Positions 56,032 through 63,322 of a DNA stretch of 64,000 nucleotides are shown here, one piece after another. A program made the position numbers and the translations under genes. Source of the DNA: Solibacter sp039934035 (GTDB lineage Bacteria; Acidobacteriota; Terriglobia; Bryobacterales; Bryobacteraceae); assembly GCA_039934035.1 (NCBI GenBank), contig JBDTMZ010000038.1, positions 1 to 64,000 on the forward strand, written 5' to 3'. The notes below the pieces were generated by a model. It had not been told where the DNA came from and ran no database searches. It worked only from the letters and a program-made list of their open reading frames with translations. Every line of letters begins with the position of its first letter. Within the stretch, counting starts at the first letter, position 1.

Positions 56032-57008
56032 GCAGGCAGTTCCCCGGCACGAGAGATACCGGCGGCGTGCATGGTCTGATGCACGGCGGTGGTCACCGCT
56101 TCTTCGGAAGTGTGCCGGGCGCGCCAGCCCAGGGCGTTGATGGCCGCTACGTCGAGCGTGAAACGGGGAACATCGCCGGGCCAGCCACCCTCGCCCCCAG
56201 TGAAGGCCAGCTCCACATCTTCGAGGCCCATGGCGCCAATCACGATATCGGCGATGCGGCGCACAGAAAGGGAATCGTCTCCCCCGAGATTGAAGACGTT
56301 GAAGGGGTCATGCGCGTGCTCCACCACGTACAGGATAGCCTCGACGCATTCGTTGGAAAGCAGGTAGGACTTGGCCTGATGGCCGTTGCCCAGAATCTGC
56401 AATCTACCGGGGTTTGCTGCCAGGTTATGCAGGAAATCGGAAATTACGGTGCGTCCGCGCTTGCGCACCTTGGGGCCCACGATGTTGGCAAAACGGAGCA
56501 CCCAGCACTGCATGCCGAAGAGCTGGGAGAAGGCAGAAATCATGGCTTCGCAGCCCAGTTTAGTGGCTCCGTAAAGGGAAATCGGGCGCGGGGAGACGTT
56601 CTCCGGAATAGGCTGCACGGGGGAAATCCCGTAAATCGCGGAAGTCGACGCGAACGCGAAACGGCGGATGCCGTGCTCGCGCGCGGATTCCAGGAGGTTG
56701 TAAGTGACGATCAGGTTCTGCTGCAGGTCTTTATCGGTGGCATCGCCGAGAGTGAACTTCACGTCGGGATTGGCGGCCAGATGGTAGACCATATCGACAC
56801 CGTCCAGGGCGTCGTCCCACTGCTCGCGGTGGAGCAGATCGGCTTCGATAAATCGAAAATTGGGATTGGGAAGAAGAGCCTCGATGTGCTCGACTTTCCC
56901 GCTGCTTAAATTATCGATTACACGTACGCGGTCCCCACGGGAAAGCAGTACTTCGGCCAGATCCGAACCAATACATCCAGCCCCTCCGGTCACCAATATC
57001 TCAGCCAC
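56019..57008 (-). CDS. NAD-dependent nucleotide-sugar epimerase (GalE-like SDR)
   Basis: Extended SDR of 329 aa. NAD motif VTGGAGCIGSDLAEVL, then the catalytic Ser/Tyr/Lys set as FASTSAIYG and SLYGATKLGCE. NIVGPKVRKRGRTVISDFL resembles UDP-glucose 4-epimerase-like enzymes of polysaccharide clusters. First gene of the overlapping set epimerase-hddC-hddA-gmhB-GT2, so it probably acts on the GDP-heptose or a co-polymerised sugar. GTG start. Substrate uncertain. Confidence 0.85.
   Translation of the reverse strand: MAEILVTGGAGCIGSDLAEVLLSRGDRVRVIDNLSSGKVEHIEALLPNPNFRFIEADLLHREQWDDALDGVDMVYHLAANPDVKFTLGDATDKDLQQNLIVTYNLLESAREHGIRRFAFASTSAIYGISPVQPIPENVSPRPISLYGATKLGCEAMISAFSQLFGMQCWVLRFANIVGPKVRKRGRTVISDFLHNLAANPGRLQILGNGHQAKSYLLSNECVEAILYVVEHAHDPFNVFNLGGDDSLSVRRIADIVIGAMGLEDVELAFTGGEGGWPGDVPRFTLDVAAINALGWRARHTSEEAVTTAVHQTMHAAGISRAGELPACRQ
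56021..56040. repeat. Perfect 20-bp palindrome over the hddC start codon
   Basis: ACTGCCTGCATGCAGGCAGT reads identically on both strands. It lies in the 13-base overlap between the epimerase stop and hddC start and the bases next to it, with the hddC ATG in the centre. It encodes PACRQ at the epimerase C-terminus. It could form an mRNA hairpin that affects coupled translation, or be chance. Confidence 0.6.
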
Positions 57009-57166
57009 GTACCAATCATACAGGATCGGATTCGGGGCGCGCGACTTACCGGTGTGCGGGAGGTGCGCGAACTACCTGGCTGCTCCGTTAATTCAATGAC
57101 TTGGAGCGCCGCGACCCTTAGGGAGCGATCTTTACACAAGGTTTGAGAACTCTTTGTCGCGGGCTG

Positions 57167-58513
57167 CTAACGCAGGTTGAACTTCTTCATTTTGTATCGC
57201 AGCGTATCGCGGGTGATGTGCAGCAGGCGTGCCGCTTGAGTCTGGTTGCCATCGGTTTTCTCCAGGGCGCGCACCAGCAGACTGCGTTCGTTGTCTTCCA
57301 GGGAGAGGGCGTCCGCAAGCGGTTCGCCGGAGGCGGGAATGCCGTTCTGGGGGAAGGAGCCATCGGGCCGCGCGATGGCCAGGGGCAGGCTGGAGGCGGC
57401 AATTACCGACGATTCTTCCAGAATCATGGCGCGTTCGATGGCATTACGCAATTCGCGGACATTGCCCGGCCAATCGTGGGCCATCAGCAGTTTGGCCGCG
57501 CCTTCGCTGACGTCTTCGATGCTGCGTTTGAACTTGCGGTTGTAGTGCTCGATGAAGAAGCGGGTCATCGGCACGATATCTTCCTTGCGGTCGCGCAGCG
57601 GCGGAATCAGAATCTGGATGACATTGAGGCGGAAATAGAGGTCCTGGCGGAAGGCGCCCTCTTTGACAGCTTCGCGCAGATTCTTATTGGTGGCCGCGAT
57701 CACGCGCAGGTCGAGTTGAATATCCTTGAGGCCTCCAAGGCGGCGGAAGGTCTGATCTTCCAGCACGCGCAAGAGCTTGGCCTGCAGCACGAGGGGGATT
57801 TCGCCGATTTCGTCCAGGAAGAGAGTGCCTTTGTCGGCCAGTTCGAAAATGCCGCGTTTCTGGGCGCGCGCGTCGGTGAAGGCGCCCTTCTCGTAGCCGA
57901 ACATCTCGCTTTCCAGCAAGGTTTCTGGGATGGCGGCACAATTGATGGCAATGAAGGGCTCCGCCTGGCGCACGCTCTGGTAATGCAGAGTCTTGGCCAT
58001 CAGGTCTTTGCCGGTGCCGTTCTCGCCTTCCAGCAGAATGGTGGTGGCTTCGCTGGCGGCAACCCGGCGCACGAAGTTCATCATTTCGCGCATGCAGGGC
58101 GATTCGGCGATGACTTCGCGCTTCTGCGGTGCGGCTTCCTCGGTAATGTCTTTGATGGTGGCGACCACGCCGGACATCTGGCCCGCATCGTCGTACATCT
58201 GGTTGGTCTTCATCACGACCAGGCGTTCCATGCCGTTGCCGGTATGCAGGCGGACGGTGCTGTTGGACGAAGCGGGAGGCTGGTTCAGCCCTACCAGAAC
58301 ACCGCAATTGGGCTCGCACACGGAGCATTGAAAGATCTGCTGGCAGTGTTTGCCCAGCATTTCCTCGCCCGACATACCGAAGAGTTTCTCCGCGGCCTTG
58401 TTGACTCCGGTAATGCGATAGTCCGGGTCGTACAGAACCAGAGCGTCGGAAAGCTGGTCGAACACCGATTCCAGCACACTCGCCTTCTGCCAGCCTGGGG
58501 TGAGATTAGACAT
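57167..58513 (-). CDS. Sigma-54-dependent activator with PAS sensor and Fis-type HTH
   Basis: Protein of 448 aa. A PAS domain (about 12-125) carries four cysteines, C57-x5-C63-x2-C66-x3-C70, suggestive of a redox or metal site. The AAA+ domain (about 140-370) has Walker A EGENGTGKD, the sigma-54-contacting GAFTDA loop and Walker B LFLDEIGE. A Fis-type helix-turn-helix ends the protein (NQTQAARLLHITRDTLRYKM). There is no receiver domain, so the signal is probably sensed directly by PAS. It is divergent from the cytochrome operon, which has a -24/-12 promoter, so it is the likely activator of that operon. Confidence 0.92.
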   Translation of the reverse strand: MSNLTPGWQKASVLESVFDQLSDALVLYDPDYRITGVNKAAEKLFGMSGEEMLGKHCQQIFQCSVCEPNCGVLVGLNQPPASSNSTVRLHTGNGMERLVVMKTNQMYDDAGQMSGVVATIKDITEEAAPQKREVIAESPCMREMMNFVRRVAASEATTILLEGENGTGKDLMAKTLHYQSVRQAEPFIAINCAAIPETLLESEMFGYEKGAFTDARAQKRGIFELADKGTLFLDEIGEIPLVLQAKLLRVLEDQTFRRLGGLKDIQLDLRVIAATNKNLREAVKEGAFRQDLYFRLNVIQILIPPLRDRKEDIVPMTRFFIEHYNRKFKRSIEDVSEGAAKLLMAHDWPGNVRELRNAIERAMILEESSVIAASSLPLAIARPDGSFPQNGIPASGEPLADALSLEDNERSLLVRALEKTDGNQTQAARLLHITRDTLRYKMKKFNLR

Positions 58514-58599
58514 GTAACTTCAAATGTTGCTCCAATTATAGCAACTGATCTGCGTGAATTCGCGCAATCGGCGTCAATATCGGGGGTAGGCACCCGTCT

Positions 58600-58617
58600 C
58601 CGATGTGGGTAAATCGG
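58600..58617. promoter_or_regulatory. Candidate activator-binding site (UAS)
   Basis: CCGAT-N8-ATCGG is a perfect inverted repeat 33 bp upstream of the -24 element. ATCGG also occurs singly at 58567 and 58579 in the same region. Enhancer sites of sigma-54 activators usually lie 80-150 bp upstream, so this one is rather close. Assignment to the adjacent activator is tentative. Confidence 0.35.
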
Positions 58618-58649
58618 TTAAACGGTTCTTAAAACAGGCATTTAGCGGA

Positions 58650-58665
58650 TGGTGCTGGAATTGCT
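58650..58665 (+). promoter_or_regulatory. Sigma-54 (-24/-12) promoter of the cytochrome operon
   Basis: TGGTGCTGGAATTGCT has GG at 58651-58652 and GC at 58663-58664, separated by the obligatory 10 bases, with TTGCT at the -12 side. The consensus is TGGCAC-N5-TTGCW. Transcription would start near 58676, about 10 bases before the ATG at 58687, with GGAGG at 58678-58682 between. The adjacent divergent gene encodes a GAFTDA-bearing activator, which supports the call. Confidence 0.75.
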
Positions 58666-58686
58666 GTCTTAAGGGTTGGAGGCACT

Positions 58687-58905
58687 ATGTCCCACTTGAA
58701 AGTTACGTTGCCCGCTGTCATCCTGCTGGGCGGTTTCCTGCTTTGTTCCACGGCCTCGTATGGCAAGGCGGAATACGTGAAGTCCACGAAGAAAGCCTGC
58801 GCGACCTGCCACGTCGATTCCAAGGCGAAGCCCAAGGAACTCACCGAAGCCGGGAAGTATTTCGCCGAGCATAAGAGCCTCGACGGCTATACGGAAAAGA
58901 AGTAA
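58687..58905 (+). CDS. Small exported monoheme c-type cytochrome
   Basis: Protein of 72 aa with a signal peptide (about 1-26) and one heme-binding motif CATCH (38-42). The mature part is only about 45 residues and Lys-rich, so it may be a small soluble electron shuttle or a subunit. The distal ligand is not obvious; H62 is a candidate. First gene of the sigma-54-type operon, with GGAGG about 5 bases before ATG. Family not recognised beyond cytochrome c. Confidence 0.75.
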   Translation: MSHLKVTLPAVILLGGFLLCSTASYGKAEYVKSTKKACATCHVDSKAKPKELTEAGKYFAEHKSLDGYTEKK

Positions 58906-58936
58906 TCCACGGAAAGGCGGAGGCGGGGAGCCGGTC

Positions 58937-59383
58937 ATGATGCAAACGGTACAGGTCGCGGTCGCGGACGGGGCATACGCCACCGCCCTTCGTGAAGCCC
59001 TGTCCCACACTTGCGCGTGGCAAGTGGAATCCGTCGGGTGTCCCGATCCTGCACAGCCTTGTGTATTGGTGCTAGATCAGTGGGCACTGGAGCGGTTGCC
59101 GCTTCCCCTTTCCAACCCGGAGCGCATTGTTTTGATCACCCACCGCGATTCGCAGTTGATGGCGGAAGCGTGGGAAGCAGGCATCGTGTCGGTGGTAAGT
59201 GCGCAGGACCCGATGAGTACGGTCCTGCTGGCGATCATGGCCGCCGGGTTACGCGTGGATAAACCCCACAGTTCTCCATCCTCAAGTGGAATTTCCCCCA
59301 CTGGCGTCCTGGCAGATGCGCCACTACCCCCAGAACATCGATATCCCAATTCCAGACGCGCTAAACCAAACAGGTTAGCGTGA
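58937..59383 (+). CDS. Receiver-like protein with disordered C-terminus
   Basis: Protein of 148 aa. Residues about 4-108 follow the alternating strand-helix pattern of a response-regulator receiver: an acidic residue after strand 1 (VAVADGAY), a possible phospho-acceptor D47 after strand 3 (VLVLDQWA), T67 after strand 4 (VLITHR), but no lysine at the end of strand 5 (SVVSAQDP). It is therefore probably atypical or not phosphorylated. A Ser/Pro-rich tail follows. No output domain. It may regulate the adjacent cytochromes or the divergent activator, which lacks a receiver. Confidence 0.5.
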   Translation: MMQTVQVAVADGAYATALREALSHTCAWQVESVGCPDPAQPCVLVLDQWALERLPLPLSNPERIVLITHRDSQLMAEAWEAGIVSVVSAQDPMSTVLLAIMAAGLRVDKPHSSPSSSGISPTGVLADAPLPPEHRYPNSRRAKPNRLA

Positions 59384-59440
59384 CCCTTGGCTTGGACTCC
59401 GGCGTGCATTCACTTTTGTTCCGGCAAAGGAGATTCGAAG

Positions 59441-59842
59441 ATGAAACCTTCAATCGACGAATTAGAGGCAATTGTCCGCCACCGGATCTGTGGTGTGTGC
59501 ACGGAGCGGACCGTGGAAGGCGAGTGCGGGAGGGAGGAACCTTCTAGTTGCTCTCTGTTCCGGCTGTTTCCCGAGGTGGCCCAGGCCATTGAATCGGTCA
59601 GCAGCAACGATATCCGGCGTTATATCGACGCCATCCGCGGCAAGGTCTGTACGGTCTGTACGGATCAGGCGCCGGATGGCACATGCCAGGAACGCCAGCA
59701 GGTGACGTGCTCGCTGGATGCATACCTGCCGCTGATCGTCGATGCAATCGAAGAGGCGACTGGCAGGAGCTTTGACAGAAACTTAATTCCCATAATGCCC
59801 GCAGGTCCGGCGGTCGGACCGGGCCCGCAAATCCGGCTGTAA
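59441..59842 (+). CDS. Cysteine-rich protein with duplicated C-x2-C-x8-C-x7-C site
   Basis: Protein of 133 aa, soluble and without signal peptide. It contains two tandem repeats of about 53 residues, each with four cysteines at identical spacing: C17, C20, C29, C37 and C70, C73, C82, C90. Each repeat also shares a VCT(E/D) segment and a CSL end. Two iron-sulfur clusters or zinc sites are likely. ATG follows AAAGGAGA. Placed between the receiver-like gene and the membrane components, it could be a cytoplasmic electron carrier or redox sensor. I do not recognise the family. Confidence 0.7.
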   Translation: MKPSIDELEAIVRHRICGVCTERTVEGECGREEPSSCSLFRLFPEVAQAIESVSSNDIRRYIDAIRGKVCTVCTDQAPDGTCQERQQVTCSLDAYLPLIVDAIEEATGRSFDRNLIPIMPAGPAVGPGPQIRL

Positions 59843-59864
59843 GTTCGGGCTTGGAGGTCATATT

Positions 59865-60143
59865 ATGAATTTCAATTTAGTGCCGTTGGTAGTAGTTTGG
59901 GGAGTACTTGCCCTGGTCGTCCTAGGACTCTTTATCTGGCGAAAAAGCGTTGCCAGCGACGAGGACGACACCTTGCATGTCTCGCGCGGCGTGTTGACAC
60001 AGCAGGTCGCCGTGGCGCAGAAACTCGACATGATTGACAAGTGGGGCAAGATCCTGACTTTGATTGCGGTAATTTCCGGACTTCTCATTGCTGCCGCTTA
60101 TGTTTACGGGCAGTTTGTGGGAAGGGCCGCCCTGGGGGCCTGA
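59865..60143 (+). CDS. Small two-helix membrane protein of the cytochrome operon
   Basis: Protein of 92 aa with helices at about 5-25 (LVPLVVVWGVLALVVLGLFIW) and 64-85, joined by a polar, acidic loop (ASDEDDTLHVSRG). It has no cysteines and no heme motif. Two bases separate its stop from the ATG of the multiheme b/c cytochrome, so it is probably a small subunit of that complex. No homologue recognised. Confidence 0.68.
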   Translation: MNFNLVPLVVVWGVLALVVLGLFIWRKSVASDEDDTLHVSRGVLTQQVAVAQKLDMIDKWGKILTLIAVISGLLIAAAYVYGQFVGRAALGA

Positions 60144-60145
60144 CG

Positions 60146-61828
60146 ATGACGAACCGGGCGATATCCACCCTGGGCCTAAGGCTCGGTTCGGTCCTCTTAG
60201 GCCTTTTCGCCGGCGCAGCCGGCACACATCTCTACGCTGCCGACGCGGCGGCGCCGGAGTGCACCTCGTGTCACGAGCAGGGGGCGAAACTCGCCAAAAG
60301 CGCGCATGGTTCGCTCTCCTGCGACACCTGCCACGAATCGCACGAAAAGGTGCCGCACCCGGCCAACATTCCCAAACCCGCCTGCGTCACCTGCCACACC
60401 GATCAGGCGGGCGATTATGACAAAGGCGTGCACGGGCAGGCGCGCAAAGGGGGCAACGAAGGCGCACCCGATTGTTCGCTCTGCCATGGCAGCGCCCACG
60501 AGCTGCTGCAGCCCAAGTCGCAGGCCTTCCGCACTGCGGTGCCCGATACCTGCGGCATGTGCCATACCGAGGTTGTGGAGCAATACCGCAGCAGCGTGCA
60601 CGGGCAGGCTTTGGCGCGTGGTATCACCCAGGCGCCGCTGTGCACCGATTGCCACGGCGAACATAACATTATCAAGCACACCAATGCCGCCAGCCCGGTG
60701 AACAACACCCACATCCGGGACACCTGCGGAAGCTGCCACGGCGACGTGCGCCTGACGCGCAAGTTCGGCATGCCGAGCGACCGGCTGGTGAGCTTCGACT
60801 CCTCTTTCCACGGGCTGGCCGCAAAGAGCGGCTCGCAGACCGTCGCCAACTGCGCCAGTTGCCACGGGGTGCACAATATTCTGCCCTCCGGCGACGCCAA
60901 GAGCATGATCAACGCCAAGAACCTTCCGAAGACCTGCGGCAAATGCCACGAGGGCGCCGGGACGCGCTTCGCTATCAGCCAGATTCACGTGACCGAAGGC
61001 GCCGCCGAACCGGACATGCTGAAGTGGGTTCGCCAGTTTTATCTGTTGGTCATTCCGGTCACCATCGGCCTGATGATGTTGCATCATGGCGGCGATTGGG
61101 TGCGCAAGCTGGCCCGCCTGCGCTTCCAGCGCGGCAACGGCGGCGCTTATGTGATCGCCGGGCACGGCCCGGACCACGACCTCCGCATGCTGCCCTTCGA
61201 ACGCATCCAGCACGCGGTGCTGGCGATTTCCTTCATCACCCTGGTCTGGACCGGCTTTGCCCTCAAGTACCCGGATCAACTGTGGGCTCGCCCGCTGGTG
61301 GTGGTGGAAGGGCTGCGCAGCCTGGTTCATCGGGTGGCCGCGGCGGTCTTCATCGCGATCTCCGTGATCCACCTGATTTCGCTAATCGCCAACCGGAAAC
61401 TGCGCGCTCACTGGAAGGAAATGCTGCCCAATGCCAACGACCCGCGCGAGGCGCTTTCCAATTTCGCATATAATCTCGGGTTAGGCGATCAACCTCCGGG
61501 CCGGTCGCCGCATAGTTACATCGAGAAGGCGGAATACTGGGCGGTGGTTTGGGGAGCAATTGTGATGATCGCCAGCGGCACGCTCTTGTGGGCCAATAAT
61601 CTCGCGATGAAACTGCTGCCCAAGGTCTGGCTCGACATTTCCACCTCGGTACACTTCTACGAGGCGCTGCTTGCCACCCTGGCGATTGTGGTGTGGCACT
61701 TCTACACGATTATTTTCGATCCGGACGTCTATCCGCTGAATACCGCTTTTCTTACCGGCAGAGCGGTCAAGAAACAATCCTCCGCACGCGAACATCAGAA
61801 ACTGGCGGCCAAGGCCGCGAAAGACTAA
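60146..61828 (+). CDS. Nine-heme cytochrome c fused to a cytochrome-b-like membrane domain
   Basis: Protein of 560 aa. A signal/anchor segment (about 8-31) is followed by nine CxxCH motifs starting at C39, C59, C80, C110, C136, C166, C194, C236 and C264. The C-terminal part (about 295-525) has four to five helices with histidines that could hold b hemes, e.g. H313/H314, H356, H395, H409, H503 and H518. The architecture, periplasmic nonaheme c plus membrane b domain, is that of Geobacter CbcL, a menaquinol oxidase for low-potential acceptors. It probably oxidises quinol and passes electrons to the next gene's product. Confidence 0.85.
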   Translation: MTNRAISTLGLRLGSVLLGLFAGAAGTHLYAADAAAPECTSCHEQGAKLAKSAHGSLSCDTCHESHEKVPHPANIPKPACVTCHTDQAGDYDKGVHGQARKGGNEGAPDCSLCHGSAHELLQPKSQAFRTAVPDTCGMCHTEVVEQYRSSVHGQALARGITQAPLCTDCHGEHNIIKHTNAASPVNNTHIRDTCGSCHGDVRLTRKFGMPSDRLVSFDSSFHGLAAKSGSQTVANCASCHGVHNILPSGDAKSMINAKNLPKTCGKCHEGAGTRFAISQIHVTEGAAEPDMLKWVRQFYLLVIPVTIGLMMLHHGGDWVRKLARLRFQRGNGGAYVIAGHGPDHDLRMLPFERIQHAVLAISFITLVWTGFALKYPDQLWARPLVVVEGLRSLVHRVAAAVFIAISVIHLISLIANRKLRAHWKEMLPNANDPREALSNFAYNLGLGDQPPGRSPHSYIEKAEYWAVVWGAIVMIASGTLLWANNLAMKLLPKVWLDISTSVHFYEALLATLAIVVWHFYTIIFDPDVYPLNTAFLTGRAVKKQSSAREHQKLAAKAAKD

Positions 61829-61837
61829 CCAACACGC

Positions 61838-63283
61838 ATGACGCCGAAGAATCCTGCTACGGGGGGCGGAGGCTGGCTCTCCCCCTTCATTCACCTCTCG
61901 AATAACTGGATCAGCCTGGTTGGCGTCGTGCTGGTTACGACCACCACCATACTCTGGCTGTTTCTGCTACCCGTCACGATGAAGGGAGACACGGAGAATC
62001 CATACCTCGGGATGCTCGCCTTTCTGACCATTCCGGGGCCGTTTTTCGGCGGCCTGATTCTGGTGCCTCTGGGAATGTGGCTGAAGCGGAGACGCGAAGG
62101 CAGCCAGGGCATCTACCCGCCCGAGTTCCCTACGCCAACCTGGAGTAATCCGGAACTGCGCAAACTGGTGTACTTTATCGGCATCACCACCGTCGCCAAC
62201 GTGGTCATCGGCAGCCAGGTGGCTTATAGCGCGGTCAATTACATGGACTCGGTGAGCTTCTGCGGCAAGACGTGCCACACCGTGATGGAGCCCGAGTTCA
62301 CTGCTTACCAGAGCTCGCCTCACTCGCGAGTGGAGTGCGTGAAATGCCACATCGGTCCGGGCGCCGGCTGGTTTGTGAAGAGCAAAATTTCGGGCGCGCG
62401 GCAGTTACTCGCGGTCACGTTTAAGACTTACTCGCGGCCGATTCCCACTCCGGTCCATAATCTGCGTCCGGCACGGGAAACCTGCGAGAGCTGCCACTGG
62501 CCGCAGAAGTACGGGGAAGATCGCGTGCGCGTGATCAGTAAGTTTGCCGAAGACGAGACCAATACGGCCACCAAGACCGTGCTGCTGATGAAGATCGGCG
62601 GCGGCAATCACGGCATCGGCATCCACGGCACCCACCTGGGACCGGGCGTATCGATTCGCTACGCGGCCACCGACGAGCAGCGCCAGAACATTCCGTGGGT
62701 GGAATATGACGGCCCCGGCCGCAAGACGCTGTACAAAACGGCAGACGCCAAGGACCCCACCAGCGAACCTCGCGTGATGGATTGCATGGACTGCCACAAC
62801 CGTCCTTCGCACAATTACGACCTGCCGGACCGCGGCATGGATAAGTTGATGGCCGCGAAGTTGGTGTCCAACACGCTGCCCTTCGCCAAGAAGAAGGCGG
62901 TGGAGATTCTCAAGGGGAATTACATGACCCGGGACGAAGCGGCGCAGAAGATTCCGGCGGCCTTCGTGAAGTATTACCGGGATTCCTACCCGGCGATCTA
63001 CGCGCAGCGGCAGGACGAAATCGCCAAGGCGGCGAAAGAGGTGCTGGGAGTTTGGAACCGCAGCATCTTCCCGGAGATGAAGGTGACCTGGGGCGCCTAT
63101 CCGGTGAACATCGGGCACACCGACTTCCCCGGCTGTTTCCGCTGCCACGATGGCGGCCACAACGCCACCGACGGCAAGAGCATCACGCAGGATTGCAATG
63201 CGTGCCACAACCTGCTGGCGATGGACGAAGCCGCGCCCAAGATCCTTACCGATCTGGGAGTGGAAGAGAGCAAGGCGAAGTAG
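61838..63283 (+). CDS. NapC/NirT-like multiheme cytochrome c
   Basis: Protein of 481 aa with two N-terminal membrane segments (about 24-45 and 60-82) and a third near 110-130, then a periplasmic heme domain. Five CxxCH motifs start at C167, C216, C316, C433 and C453. One unusual CX3CH (CGKTCH, 142-147) comes first, in the place where NapC/NrfH proteins hold their quinol-side heme; the methionine at 150 may matter there. It follows the b/c cytochrome gene by nine bases. Probably a membrane-anchored electron relay in the same quinol-dependent respiratory complex. Confidence 0.85.
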   Translation: MTPKNPATGGGGWLSPFIHLSNNWISLVGVVLVTTTTILWLFLLPVTMKGDTENPYLGMLAFLTIPGPFFGGLILVPLGMWLKRRREGSQGIYPPEFPTPTWSNPELRKLVYFIGITTVANVVIGSQVAYSAVNYMDSVSFCGKTCHTVMEPEFTAYQSSPHSRVECVKCHIGPGAGWFVKSKISGARQLLAVTFKTYSRPIPTPVHNLRPARETCESCHWPQKYGEDRVRVISKFAEDETNTATKTVLLMKIGGGNHGIGIHGTHLGPGVSIRYAATDEQRQNIPWVEYDGPGRKTLYKTADAKDPTSEPRVMDCMDCHNRPSHNYDLPDRGMDKLMAAKLVSNTLPFAKKKAVEILKGNYMTRDEAAQKIPAAFVKYYRDSYPAIYAQRQDEIAKAAKEVLGVWNRSIFPEMKVTWGAYPVNIGHTDFPGCFRCHDGGHNATDGKSITQDCNACHNLLAMDEAAPKILTDLGVEESKAK

Positions 63284-63315
63284 GATAAAAGACGGGCAGG
63301 AGGCCCGTCATCCTA
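63281..63315 (+). terminator. Hairpin after the cytochrome operon
   Basis: GACGGGC (63291-63297) and GCCCGTC (63303-63309) form a stem with a five-base loop, extended by TAGGAT and ATCCTA outside an AAAA bulge. It starts at the stop codon itself. There is no T-run afterwards, so termination may be Rho-assisted or partial; the next gene begins eight bases later. Confidence 0.5.
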
Positions 63316-63322
63316 CAAACTT

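Noticed and set aside
57009..57166. Intergenic stretch before the sigma-54 activator checked for a tRNA or small RNA
   Set aside because: No cloverleaf, T-loop motif or terminator-like hairpin could be made out by eye.
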